A DNA stretch of 64,000 bases from Blasia pusilla. Taxonomy: Eukaryota; Marchantiophyta; Marchantiopsida; Blasiales. This document shows positions 12,561-24,342 of the stretch, piece after piece (within the stretch, counting starts at the first letter, position 1; the number at the start of each line of letters is the position of its first letter). The stretch spans positions 10,788,001-10,852,000 of the forward strand of contig CM114274.1 of the NCBI GenBank assembly GCA_050084515.1, in the 5' to 3' direction. The notes under the pieces are model-generated. The model was not told where the DNA came from. It saw only the letters and a program-made list of their open reading frames with translations, and did no database searches. A program made the translations under genes and the position numbers.

Positions 12561-12811
12561 ACGAAACAAACGACAACGAGAGCCGAGAACGAGAACACGG
12601 CGAGAACGAGCGAAGAGCGAGAGCGAGAGCGAGCGAAGAGCGAGAATGAGAGCCGAGTCGACCAGGAGCGAACGACGGCTTTCGAGAACGAACGAGAGCC
12701 CTAACGCCGTCAAGAATGGACGTCGTCTTCCCGTCCTCCCTACCCTCCCGTCCCGTCCGTCTCCCATCGCCGTCGCGGCGCTCCGTCCGTCTCTGGAAGG
12801 CGTCCGTCGCG

Positions 12812-13140
12812 ACCTCCCATCCTTCGTCGCGACCTCTTTATCCTCCGTCGCGACCTCTCCATCCCGGGGCTCCCGAACCTGAAACGTGGGCCCGACCCAG
12901 CTCGAGATAGGCGCTACCCTATGCGCATTGAATGCCTTTCCGGGACGAACTATGGCCTTCGCTCCCAAGTGTTTCACTGTTCCTGAGCTTGTTTGGGAAC
13001 GTGCCTTGGGCAAATGGTTATTATGCTTATGCATAATAACCTTGCCAAGGGAATCTTGGCTCCAAAGTGTTTTGGTTTTTCCGAGCTTGTTTCGGAATGT
13101 ATGAACGGTGTGAAATTTTCCTAACGTGCAATGAGATACT
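12812..13140 (-). repeat. Right terminal inverted repeat of the MULE
   Basis: 12961-12812 is the inverted counterpart of 1-150. The segment 12962-13102 carries two degenerate ~96-bp direct units (CTCCCAAGTGTTTCAC and CTCCAAAGTGTTTTGG, each followed by GAGCTTGTTT) and probably continues the repeat to the true end, whose partner lies left of the window. The outer limit is estimated. Confidence 0.7.
13003..13051. repeat. Hairpin in the MULE right end
   Basis: Perfect arms GGTTATTATGC (13016-13026) and GCATAATAACC (13031-13041) with a TTAT loop extend, with small gaps, to CCTTGG and CCAAGG. Confidence 0.8.
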
Positions 13141-13339
13141 AGGGACAAACCTAGAAGGAATCCTCACTTGATATTGTATATATTAAATTTATTCTTTTAT
13201 GAAAAACAAAATCAAAAGGACAAAGAAAGGCGACCATTCCCAAGAAGGGAAGGAGGTAAGAAATGGGCACCAAACTAATAGTTTCAAATAAATATGACAA
13301 GAACACCATTGGTTGGTCCAATGTGAATGGTTAATGGTC
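13141..13339. other. Short AT-rich intergenic stretch
   Basis: Nothing recognisable between the MULE end and a retroelement remnant. Confidence 0.3.
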
Positions 13340-13773
13340 CCCAACCACTTCAACTCGCCGTATCAACGCAATGCTTGAGCACCTTATAAGACCACCGAGA
13401 TGCATTGCCAAAAATAAGTGGTGACGACATATAGAGATGGACTATAAGAAGGGGCGAGACGATGATTCTCAAGAGGGTGGTAAGCATATACTTTCGGGAA
13501 AGTATCAAACAACACCTGTAAGTGCCCAAATACTTCCATTGAAAAAGGAATAAATCCTTCGATCATATGTCTTACAATTTAACTTAACTTATTAATTCTT
13601 GCTTTTGCATCGATCATAGAACCTTTAGTGTGTGCAATTTGACAAACCAAGTTGAAACTTATTGGATCATCGACCAATAGACGAAAGCCATCTTTGCATA
13701 ACAAGATCAACTCTTTGATATTATACACATATTGATATGTATGTAACTTTGGCTCTATTCTAGATAAGGTCAC
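13340..13773 (-). mobile_element. Degenerate LINE-like retroelement, C-terminal ORF scrap
   Basis: The minus strand reads QIAHTKGSMIDAKARINKLS, then after a stop FIPFSMEVFGHLQVLFDTF, then TTYFWQCISVVL and GAQA. The same order of motifs (FIPLAIEMYGAMGERFD, then LYCRQRVSIALQRAQ) occurs in the remnant at 33366-33990. It resembles the C-terminal part of a retroelement ORF common in plant genomes; assignment to LINEs rests on memory of such ORFs. Multiple stops are present. Confidence 0.5.
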
Positions 13774-14137
13774 GCATTATCCTATTTATTTTGGATTGAT
13801 CATTGAGAAAGTGCAACAATTATACATCAAATTTTTTTTATCTAGTTTGATTTAGAATTTATTTTTTACATCAAGAAAAAAATTTATTTTTATGCATGAA
13901 CCATGCATCCAGTCGCAAGGGTGGAAATAAAAAAGATGACGGAAAAAATAAAGATAAACATTAAATTCCAACAATAGAAAAAAAGTTATGGTTGGCTATT
14001 TTTATGAAATTTATTTTATCATGAAAAGATGATTTGCTGCATTTTATAGGTTGTTGAGTAGCCGCTAAGCGCCAATCGGGTCACATTTTTCCAAGTGGGT
14101 ATCTCTATTTGTCGTCACCACTTATCCATCAAGATGG

Positions 14138-14737
14138 TGTCACGACTATTACGATAGATCGGTGGGATCTAGCAGAGCATCTACACAAGTAGTGGAGGAC
14201 ATGCCCATGAGGTCGAGGATGGCCTGTTGAGGCCCTTCGTTTCGGCTCATTTGGAGCCACATAGAGAAACTTACTATTTCAGGTAAGTTTCCATGTTGGG
14301 GATAGTTGACTTTCCACTTTGGTAAGTGGCCCTTGATCCACTACAGAAGGTCAAGAGCTAAGGAGGTGACCTACGAGCATAGGTTACTGTTGAGAGGGCT
14401 TGGGAGAGGGAAGGGGATATACCTCCAAGAGAGAGAGCTTGAGAGCTCATTCTCTTTTTGTTGAACCTCTTGGCATGAGGCGGCGGAGCTATGGTCTTTC
14501 TTGCCTTGTATGTGTAACCCAAGCCTCTCATTAGGAGAGTGGGTTTGGTTTGACATTGAGAGACACGTGTGAGAACTATAGTGTTGTGAGAGAGATTTGA
14601 TCTTACGTTATTGGAGATATTTTGGTACTTCTCGCCTCTGTGTATGGATGCCATGAGTTAGCATGGGATCGTGTGTGTTTGTGTGTGTGTTCGATGACAG
14701 CGATGTATGTTGTGTAGCGATGTGTATGCGCACGACA
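14138..14737 (+). mobile_element. Solo LTR, 600 bp, 4-bp target duplication ATGG
   Basis: The segment starts TGTCACGA and ends GCACGACA, giving the TG...CA ends of an LTR with a short TGTC/GACA inverted terminus. Both flanks read ATGG. It is homologous over its whole length to 44091-44720 and 57229-57873 (both on the minus strand), each with its own 4-bp duplication. Open frames inside are not conserved as protein and are shadows. No internal retrotransposon domain lies next to it. Confidence 0.8.
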
Positions 14738-15739
14738 ATGGTTTGGTGAAAGCTTCTTGCCGATTATGCAACTCTTGGCTCCCCAAATGTATCTTGGAGC
14801 TTGGACCCATGTTTCATGCGTCTCATAGCTAGCATCCATCTTGATTGCTGATTTGGCATCTTATGGCTATCGTGCCGTCCTTCACGTTTCGTGGCTAGTC
14901 TTGTGGCGTCTTGCCCATCTTCACTACTCATGTATTCCTTGCTTCTTGTCCTTGACTTGGTACGTGGCTCTAAGGTCTCCAACCTTGCTTGCCTTGCATT
15001 TGTCTTGGTGAGTAGCTACGCTCCTTTCTCACCTAAGAGCAGTCACAAGACACATATGCGTCTCACTCAACCTTAGTCTTGTCGCCCTTCCTAGTCTCGG
15101 GAGTAGCTAGTCTAGATCTCGACCTTGGTGGGTCTTACCAAGGTCTTTTCTCCTTGCACTCGTGATCATGACTCGCTTTCTTGGTCCTTCCTAGCATGGG
15201 CACCATAAACTTAGTTATTCACGACAAGACGGAAGTGCGTCATAGTCTCGTGAGTGAGATATGAATTGTAGAAAAAAAGTGTGAGCCTTGATAGACATAT
15301 CGGATGATGGGGGATGTGACCCAGCATAGCAACACCAAACATCAAACGATCTTACCATATATTGTAAGAGAAAAGTATAACTATGAAATGTTCGTTAGAT
15401 AACTTATTTGACGAGTGGAGAGGGGATGTTCAATTTTCAAATTCCTCTCCTCACCCTCTCAACCAAGAAAATCTCTCAATCTCCTAACCAATCAGACGAT
15501 TCAAAGTTGATTTAATATATCATTTAACAAATTTGAGATTTACTATACATTAATTATATTTTAAATCATTTAGTTACTCGACATTATTAACTAATTTGAT
15601 TTGTCTGGCCTACCCTAATAGTATGTATAATTTCTCGGAACGAAGTTCTGAAGTCCACGGTAAATTCGTTCAGTGACAGTTGCTGATTTGAAATCCTGGA
15701 GCTTCCGTTTCTCACACTGTGTGGTCGTTTTGTCGAAGT
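14738..15739. other. Intergenic, no gene seen
   Basis: The first half is a CTTG/CTTGCC-rich low-complexity stretch with poorly supported short open frames; the second half is AT-rich. The last ~130 bases would hold the 3' UTR of the acyltransferase gene. Confidence 0.35.
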
Positions 15740-18172
15740 TCATGAGACGCCGGTGGGAAAAAACTCGGGATCCCTGTGAAGATTCGCCATATGTTGGTCC
15801 ACAAGGCCCACAAGGACGTTCACAGCGTCGCGCCCTCGATGGCTGGGCAAGAACAGGACGAGTCCATCCCACGCTGAGACGGTTATGCCATAGAATTCCG
15901 GAGTTCCCCATCCGAAATCGAGGTCGTACGCATGGAAATTCCTCCAGCTCGTCAAGGCTAGATGTGGGCCTCCGTGTGAAGCGAAACTGGGGAAGATCGC
16001 GAGGGGGCTGCTCTGCTGCTCCACCCAGTCCAGCATTGATCTCATGTACTCATCGTTGACGCGCACCACAGCTTCGTGGACTAGGGCCGCAGCGTGGGAC
16101 AGCGGCTTAGACACCAACTCGCCTGCACTCCCACGACGGTTCTCGTGAGAAACAGTGCACGCATGTTCAATGTGGCATTGACTGTGGGAAACTCGTACTG
16201 AACGATGGGTGAGAGCCTCATCTACTCTGTCCATGGGAAAGAAGATGCTTACACGGAAAGCGGATTGGGGATTGAGGAGATGAGCTCTAAACGAGGTATT
16301 CTGCAGTTGAATTGCACGGATGAACTCTCGAATGAGTGGAACCTTGAAACACAGACTTACAACATAATGTGCCCTACGCACGCCCGTCTGAGAGACTCTA
16401 CAGTTCTAGAGACCTGCGACAGGGGATCGGTTAGAGGAAGAAGGATGCGGCTCATGAGAACACAACTAGCTGGAAGGATGGCGAAACCTGTGTCAGTAGT
16501 ACGGAGCACGCTCTTGGGAACCTCTTTTTTTTCCTCCTGGGCCCTATCTCAAAAGCGAAACTAGGGATTGAGAACGCGGCAGAAGTACCGGCGGTGGACC
16601 GTGCCAGTCCGGTGAAATTGACATTTCCGAAGTAGGTGTCCGGCAGAGGGGGATTGAATCGGCTTCTTCCATCGACTGAAAATCCGAGCTTCGTCTCTTG
16701 GGATTCCTCCATCTCCCGAGCCCGCGTGACGCATTTCCAAACGTGTCCAGCAAGAACTTCGAAAGACGTGAATGGGGTCCCATGGTTGCTCGGGCCGACT
16801 TCTTCTTTCAACATTTGAATTCTGGCAGGGCTGAACTGGAAGAGTTTTCCCGTCATGGATGGAAAACTGGATGGTATGGGTGGGGGTTCGCGAGTATACT
16901 CCAAATGCTCGAACGCAGGCGTCGGAGGATCTCTTGCTTTCATGGCGGAGCGGTCCAGACACGGAGGAGCTGAAACCCCTCTCCCTGCAGCAATGTTGGC
17001 CCAAGTTTGCACGAAATTCGACATGCCAGCTCCATCGCAGACCGCGTGGTGAACACCCACAGCCAAGCAAGCTCTCCCACATTCGAAGCGACTCACCTAC
17101 AACCATTAACAATCGGCCACCGGAACTAAGCAACACACGAGGTCACATCGCCAAACCGGAGGATTTTCAGCAGCTCAAAGGTTCCCTACAAAGCGCACTA
17201 AGGTCGACAAAAATCACGTTTCCACTACGTGAAAAGGCAGAAATGGCATACAATTGAAGTCCAGCAGTTCACCGGAAATCCATGAAAAGTGGGAGAAAGA
17301 AGCTACACCGAGGTTCAGCCCAGGAGAGAAGAGACTCCGGTCATGAAGTAGTGGCGCATTGAATTCCAAGAGATCAACAGAGTTTTGAATTGACTTCAGT
17401 TTGTGATCCGGGAGACACCTGCTCACCAATTACTTACGGGACCCCTTACATGTTTGTGCCTTGAGCATCACATCTGTCGACACTGGATCTTCCCTAGGAC
17501 GCAGATCGCCATTGAAGAGCAAAAGCAATGGTTTCACTAGTGTAGGTCGTAGCCTCGCGACCATATTTACACCTCGCCCTCTAGTTCGATGATGCTATGT
17601 AGGAGATCTACAGCAATATAGACTCATAACAGCAAGGAAAATAAAGCATGAGATGGCAATTCAGGTCCCAAAACTCATTCACGGTGCTACTGCTCGGTGC
17701 CATGGAACATAGTAATCATTGAGAGAGATGAAAAAGGAGAGCGACTCACTTGTACTTTGAGTGGTTCAGTCTCTTCTATGGGCATCGGATTTTTGTAATC
17801 AACCGAGGAAAGCAACAAGTTAGTCGCGGGATTGGGTTGAAAACCGGCAAATTCCGTCTCAAAATCGCCTGTCAGAAACACATCCAAAAGCTCCACGCCT
17901 TCACTCGTGCATACGACATCCAGTGCGCCATTTCCTCGGTCGCGGAACCGGCCCGTCAACGGATGAAACAATGAGAGAGCCTCCGCTAGGGATAGCTTAA
18001 GCACCTCCGTGGACATGAAATCCTCCGCCTCTTCTTTCGGCGAGAAGTAGTACACCATATTTGAGTACATTCTCGGCATCACCTGATCAGCATTGCTCAA
18101 AACTATCTTCGTTCCTTCCGGTGCGGGTTTCAGCGGGTACACCACATGTCTCGTCACGGACTCGATCTTCAT
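15740..18172 (-). CDS. BAHD-family acyltransferase (HCT-like), three exons, apparently intact
   Basis: Exons 18172-17750, 17096-16589 and 16122-15740 join in frame through GT-AG introns of 653 and 466 nt to give 437 residues, the normal BAHD length. ATG at 18172 was chosen because MKIESVTRHVVYPLKP matches the usual BAHD N-terminus; the frame stays open a little upstream. The catalytic HxxxD is His158-Asp162 (HHAVCDG) and the structural DFGWG motif is at 379-383. YFGN in exon 2 and LTSWRNFHAYD before DFGWG are also typical. BAHD enzymes transfer acyl groups from CoA thioesters to alcohols or amines in the cytosol. The hydroxycinnamoyl-transferase-like motifs suggest phenolic or cutin/suberin-type substrates, but the donor and acceptor cannot be read from sequence. 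The donor site and the first bases of exon 2 share GTGAGTCGC, so splice slippage is possible. All motifs are intact. Confidence 0.9.
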
Positions 18173-18600
18173 CTCCACCAAATCTCGCGGGCAATCTCAG
18201 CAAATTGGAGCTAACACTTCCTTTCTTCTCTTCTCTAATAAACCAGATCCTTTTCACCTGAATCAAGCAGATCCGTTTCTGCTCTCATCCAATTTTAGCA
18301 TTCCGAATCGCCGGACAGCAAGGAGCAGAAGCTCCATATTCCCCACATATTGGCTCTCATCAAACGTTCAGAATTTCCCAACATATTGGAACCCAAATGC
18401 CCGACTGTGCGTGCGGGCTGCACTCTCCACTGACTTGTCATTAGTACCTCAAGAAGACCTTAGGTTTCTTCGCCCGCAAGGTATTGACAATTGGTCGTGC
18501 GTTCGCGATCCGCTCTCACTTGAGTCTTGACTCCTGCGTGAGAATCAACGTTGAATTATGCAGCGGAGTGTGCGGTCCTTTCAGATTAATTGTAAGTGTT
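18173..18600 (-). promoter_or_regulatory. Probable 5' UTR and promoter of the acyltransferase gene
   Basis: This is moderately GC-rich sequence directly upstream of the acyltransferase start, before base composition drops sharply at about 18590. I see no clear TATA box on the minus strand; the plus-strand open frames here are shadows. Confidence 0.35.
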
Positions 18601-18900
18601 TAATAATAATTAAACATTAGATTAGGCAATCTAATGTTTAACTAAGCAATGTTTTTTAATATTACCGTAATCTAAACATTAGATTAAATGGAGAGAAAAA
18701 CAATTGATACCGTAATCTAGTAAAACTAAACAATTGATACCGTAATCTAATTTCTTAAAAAATTGAACGTTTAACTAAACAATTGATACCATAATCTAAT
18801 GTTTAACTAAGCATTGTTTTTCTCTCATTAGTGTAAACATTAGATTAAATGGAGAGAAAAAAAATTGATACCGTAATTGTTTAAAAAAATTATAGCTAAT
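18600..18900. repeat. AT-rich cluster of direct and inverted short repeats
   Basis: A perfect 14-bp hairpin (TTAAACATTAGATT at 18610-18623, loop AGGC, partner at 18628-18641) opens the cluster. AACAATTGATACCGTAATCT-like copies follow at about 18700, 18730, 18777 and 18862, and AACATTAGATTAAATGGAG at about 18674 and 18836. It looks like a collapsed or nested small inverted-repeat element. Confidence 0.65.
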
Positions 18901-20750
18901 TTTTTTTATTGCTTAGTTATAATTTTCCAGGTCTTTGTCTTATTGGCAGTTTTTTAAATTGTCTATATCTCTCTACATTCTTCTCAAGTCTCCTTCTTGT
19001 TCACTCCTTTTTACCATTTTTTAAGAAAAAATAATCTTTAAATTGTGATAGAGAAATTAGAACCATATTTTGGGGAAAATTTGATCAAAATGATGATAGA
19101 TTTGTAGCTTTTCTTTTTTCAATAAAGGAGTTTCATGTTCGTTTTTAATTGAAAAAATATTTAATAAAAAATATCTCTTAATTTTTATTTAGGCTAGCTT
19201 CTTGTATATTGAAGTCCAAAATTGCGATATATTCCCAAAGCCTTAAGATGAAATTTTCTATCTTTTTGGCTAGCCATCAATAGCTTAAATGTTTTTCAAG
19301 TCAAATTTCTTTTGTCTAAAATATTACACCAAAAATACCCCAAATTGATAAAGTTTTCATATCGTACTTCCATTGCCTAAATATTTTATCAAACCTATCC
19401 AACCAATACTTTTTCCTATTATCAATAGGAACCATTCATACGTTTGCAAATTAGAATGACAAAGTGTCCAATATAGATAGATATACCAATTCTACAAGTC
19501 ATAATTGAAGACTTTTTGTTAATCCATTGTATATATCATTTTTACTAAGGTTTTTTTCTCTGTTGTATTTTTTATGAGAAATTGTTGCTTGAGTAGGGAA
19601 CATATATCGGGGCAATTAGTAAACATCTCTCACCTTAGTATTTATTTATAAATACTAATAATCATTAAACTTCCTCTCCAAACCCTAAACTAAAATAATT
19701 GTATGGCTTAGATCTTTTAGAGGCTGATTGCCATCTTCGTAAGGAGTATACTTATTTTCCACACATTAGGGTCTTGAGATAATTTGTGACCTATTGCTGA
19801 AGGATAAGCTATCCACATGGGTACATTACAACAAGGAGCTATCTTAGGGATATAGTCTTGATGAGCCCAATTTAAGGGACCATCTTTGAATAAAATACGG
19901 AGAAACTATGTCCTTAAATAGAGTGGGGAGTCTCTTAAGCTAAAAGTGGGCTTAGTTGGATTTTTTGGTAGATCATTGAGGATGCATTAATGGGATAGTT
20001 CCCTTATTTAAAACAAAAGTGTACAATGCTTTGATGTTCAAGTGAGGTGGATTGTCTTGAATTTGATTGAGTAGATTAGAGAAATGGTATGTAACATTGT
20101 ATATTCCTACAAGATTCCTTAAATGATTTTCGATATGATTACTAGAAATTCAAGTAATATCCTAGTATGGCATTTAGGAATCTTCATAACAGCCTAATAG
20201 GTAACTCATATGTGAAATAAAGTTATTAACTCCAAGAGTAAGTTTTACAAATAGTTTGGAGAGGAAGTTCAACGATAAGAACTTTGAACATCTCCTCCAT
20301 TATAATAAATGCTAAGTTTGATAAATAAAGGACCCTATATGTCCAAATAGTGCTAAAAGGGAACATTCTTCACAAAAATTGCCATCTCCCCATAAATAAA
20401 GGCCAACCTTGCAAATCTTGTCACTCCACAAAAGGAGGCTAATGTATGTACCTAGGTCGTCTTCATCTTAACATTTTATAAATGACCCACCACAAGTAAG
20501 TCTACAAAAGAACTGTGAGATTTTTTTTTGAATAATTCGCTCCATCTATGATACATTATGAAGATGTAGAATGGCCTAGTTTGTCCATGCATTCCCACTA
20601 GAGATTCAATGGAACTTGAACGTAGATGAACCTTGACATGCAAGAACCCGCTCTAGTTCCTTGTTTATGTAACTAGTTTGGAATGTAGGTCATATGCTCT
20701 ATTATCTTTTATTCTATTAAAAGTTTTCCATCATAGTGATCTACCTAGCT
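18901..20750. other. AT-rich intergenic, no gene seen
   Basis: No open frame with coding character and no recognisable domain. Poly-A/T tracts are frequent; probably old degenerate transposon sequence. Confidence 0.35.
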
Positions 20751-21119
20751 TAGGGTTGCACAAGGATTTGTCTATCCTAGGGATGGACACATCTGTGCAG
20801 GCCCCACCATACGGACATGTCCATCCTGCCCTGTCCACATCTCGATACCTAATCCCGTACCACACATCCCTAGCCCGCATCCCTCCTGCAACCATGGCCC
20901 ACGTTTGGCCCGCACACCTCCCATGAGGAGGGCTTTTTCATATTAAATTTTTTTTCAAATTTTTTTTTTTCAGCTCGCATGGGAGGAACAGAAGAGGGGC
21001 GCGGGTCAGATGCATGTGGAGCACATCCAAGAGGCGCTGCAAGAATAGGTATGGGATGGCAAGTTTGTAGATATGTTAGGACAAATATGTCCCATGGACG
21101 AACTTTCTGTGCAACCTTG
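20751..21119. mobile_element. Non-autonomous hAT-like element with GC-rich core
   Basis: The ends are inverted: TAGGGTTGCACA at the left and TGTGCAACCTTG at the right. The 8 bases outside are ACCTAGCT and GCCTAACT, 6 of 8 alike, consistent with an aged 8-bp target duplication. Inside lie CATGTCCAT and CCCATGGACG segments and a short CCCGCAT-rich core. The same ends and subterminal words bound 55607-56303. There is no transposase. The hAT assignment rests on the 8-bp duplication length and end sequence. Confidence 0.6.
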
Positions 21120-23625
21120 GCCTAACTATGATACAAGCTATGGATATGTACTAGTACCTTAATTCTATGAGTTATGCAATTAGGTCGATCCCATGATTAA
21201 TCTTCATTAATTAGAATCAATAAGCATCACTTACTAAGTTACTAGTATCTTCAAGTTTTGATTTTCAAAGGGTTGATATTTAATACCTTTCTTATATTGA
21301 GATATAAATTTTTTTTAGAAGAAATTAATTAATGTTTCATGATCCATTCCTTTTATTATTTTATGTCATCAATATTTTCAAAAACATCATAATTTTCCCA
21401 AAAAGAAAAAAAAGACATGTGAATATTTTCTAGTTACAAAAGACTTCAACCTTAGAGGAAAGAGATATCTTTCGTCTTGGGGTTACATAAATATATGATC
21501 TACATGTACCTCCATTTATTCATATTCTATATCATTTCATTTGTTTGTATATATTTTGTTGAATGATGAGAAATATATTTTGCAACTTTATGTATATTGG
21601 GAAATAGGAAATCATACAATATTTGAATGGAGATTTCCAAATTATATGGAGGTTTCTAATTTAAGGATAAGAAAAATAATCATATAAGAATGGATCTAAG
21701 ATATATGAAATTTTCTCAAAATTGAGATCAAAATGGATAATTCAAGTCCCGAATATAAAAAAAATCTCTCATATAAAAACAAGTAGAAAATAGCATTGTA
21801 GTTAATGCATTTAAAATCATTAAAATATACAAAAATCATCAAGATTACATTTTCTTAAGTAGCTTAGAGAAAATTGAAGAAACTTCTCCAACCAAAAATA
21901 GAATTAGTTACTTTCATGAATTTCTTCTAAAAAATAATCAATTCCCAATTCAATAAATTTCTTTTAAAAAATTAGTAACTTGGTTAGTAGATAATAGCTC
22001 CATCTCATAGGCATGTTTTTCCCATCTAAAGTAACTCAATTTTCCAAGCAATAATAAATATGTATTCGACTTTTTTCTATCGTAATTCAAGGAAAGGGAT
22101 TACTTGAAGCAACATGTTAACCACCTTTAAACTCTAACATAAGCAAAGGATATAATTGGAAAAATGTGATGTTTCTTTTGATTAAAAGATTATTTTAAGG
22201 ATTGGAATTAATTTTCTATCCATAATATTAGCCATTTGTTACAAGATCCACAACTAAAATATTTTTTTCCTAAGGCATCTTTACTAGTATTCCTAAAGCA
22301 ACCAAGATATTCATTCAAGAAGAAAGATTTCTCTTTCTTTGTCTTTTAATTGAAGTCGTTTATATTTAACCATAAATCATATCTTATTTCACTATAAAAA
22401 CACTTTTTTTCAAAGATGTTGAAATTTCCTTTTCTAAGATGCATATATACACATATTTGTAGGATAAGCATGTACCTATGACCAAATAATGCAATAAAGA
22501 ATAAATCATGTTTATACTCCATTCAATTTGAACATGACAACTCTTGCATGTATTATCCACCAACGGCCATGTTCCCAACTTGTTCAAGGTTACAATCATC
22601 TACATGGCAACTAAAGCTCTCTCTCAACTTGAGGGAATTTCTCCATATGATATTTCTCTAAAGACAAGATTTAAACAATTTTTTAGTCCACAATCTTTTG
22701 TCATGCAAAGCTTTGAGTATGTCTACTCATCTAAATGGAATTTCAGTATAAGATGTTCAATTCGTCATGTCTCTAGGGCTATTAGCATGGGTATGAATGG
22801 TGTATGTCCTATCTTCATATTTGGCCTAGGTTGGCTTGACATCTGGCGCAAACAAAAGCCATGGGAGCTTGATACTACAATGAATATTTACTTGTTATGA
22901 TTTTAGCAATTAATCATTCCTTGATACTACAATGAATGATTCCTGCTATGATTTAACTTACTATCCACCACCGGATTTATACTACTAATAGATGATGGAC
23001 TTACATGGGGGAGTCTCCTTAGGCTAAAACATGTCTTCTAAAGGCATCCTTGCACAAGACATGTGTCAATTTAGGAGAGGGGAAAAGAATTAAGGGAGAT
23101 GTAGTCAAATGGAGGAGAGGGTGTATGAGGAGGGTTGGTCTTTTATGTGAGAACATTTTAGGAGTAAATCATTTATTAAAAAGTTCTTTCTTGAAAGATA
23201 CGGTGTTAGTTTTTTTCTCTGAAGTCCTCCATGTGAATCCTTTTAATTTTTTATTTCCCATCAAATTTGAAAATAGAAAATTCTCACAAATATAGAGGTT
23301 GATAAAAAAATTCAAAATAAAATTATTCTTTACAAAAAGATGTTTCCATAACTTCCCATACATTCTTCCGTATTTTTTATTACTTCTTTTGCATTTTGAT
23401 CATATCTTTTGAAGATTTATTTCGTTTCTTTTTTTTTCAACAAGTTAAGATATTTTCTTAGCAAAATTTCAATTCTACTATTTATTAAAAAACTAATCAT
23501 GAAATAAACGCACGACCATCTTACATGAAACTGATACGATTCACGACAAGGTCGGTTGTATGCGACTAACCCCTCCACAGAAACATGCCTGTGATCTAGT
23601 CAATCCCCTATAAGATGGCAGCTTC
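21120..23625. other. AT-rich intergenic, no gene seen
   Basis: Very AT-rich sequence with many homopolymer runs. The phrase TTGATACTACAATGAAT is duplicated at about 22871 and 22922. The open frames present lack coding character. Confidence 0.35.
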
Positions 23626-23745
23626 ACAAGCAAAGATTGATGAGAGGAAAGAACTTGACTAGTTGCAACCAAAGATCGATGAAAGGAAGGAACTTGACGG
23701 GTTACATCCAAAGATTGATGATGAGAGGAAAGAGCTTGACGAGTC
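23626..23745 (+). repeat. Minisatellite, three ~36-bp units
   Basis: AAAGATTGATGAGAGGAAAG followed by AACTTGAC recurs three times at about 23632, 23669 and 23712, with one unit carrying an extra GAT. One frame reads PKIDERKELDGLH, but it is short and isolated, so I treat it as non-coding. Confidence 0.65.
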
Positions 23746-24342
23746 CACACTGACAGAAAAATGCACACTTCAAATGCAAGAAACTTCACAAGTTTGCAGT
23801 CAAAAATTGCAGACTCCGCACGCCCCTGGCGTTCAAAATTGTAGAGGAAGTGACTAACAACTCGAGTGCGCACATCAATCGGACCGCCGTCTACTGTCAA
23901 TCTTTTGCTGTTCAAAGAGGCGAAATAGAGATCAGGCAGTACCATGTAACTACGTCTGTTTCCGGAATTGATAAGAGAACATGTGCTGTCCTGAACCACC
24001 GATTGTTTTCTAAACGGACGCTCGTACCCGCCCATTTAGGGAACTATGAAGACACTCAGCTCGACCCTAGGGATATTTTTCAGAGATAGCATCGATGAGA
24101 GAGTTCACCGGATAGCTCGTGTAATTCCTCTGTACTTCATCCCCTTGACCACAGCTCCTGGACGAAACCGATGTAAAATTCGTATGTACAATCCCAAATC
24201 CATCCCTACCACACCTACACTCCTACCATCTCCTTCACTACCAATCTGACTTTCAAGATCCGAGTCTTTAGGTTTCCACTCTGCAACTTTGGGTGTCACA
24301 ATCTGGTGCTTTTAACCACATCGTTTGTCTCCAGTAGCAAAT
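23746..24342. other. Downstream flank of the IQM-like gene
   Basis: No clear feature. The part next to 24342 should contain the 3' UTR of the minus-strand gene. Confidence 0.3.

Larger units (their letters stand above)
1..13140. mobile_element. Large Mutator-like element (MULE), composite, gene-capturing, degenerate
   Basis: The outer ends are inverted copies of each other (1-150 against 12961-12812, about 5-6 mismatches in 150 bases), and the interior contains a MURA-type transposase. Long terminal inverted repeats plus a MULE transposase define a TIR-MULE. The interior also holds a second gene on the opposite strand and a piece of a host subtilase gene, the arrangement called Pack-MULE when host fragments are carried. 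The left terminus lies outside the window and the right terminus is estimated, so no target duplication could be checked. In-frame stops in both main genes indicate this copy is not autonomous. Confidence 0.75.

Noticed and set aside
14358-14982. Overlapping minus-strand open frames near 14.4-15.0 kb
   Set aside because: Those inside the solo LTR are not conserved as protein between LTR copies, and the rest are low-complexity.
15673-17257. Plus-strand open frames over the acyltransferase
   Set aside because: They are antisense shadows of exons that carry HxxxD and DFGWG on the minus strand.
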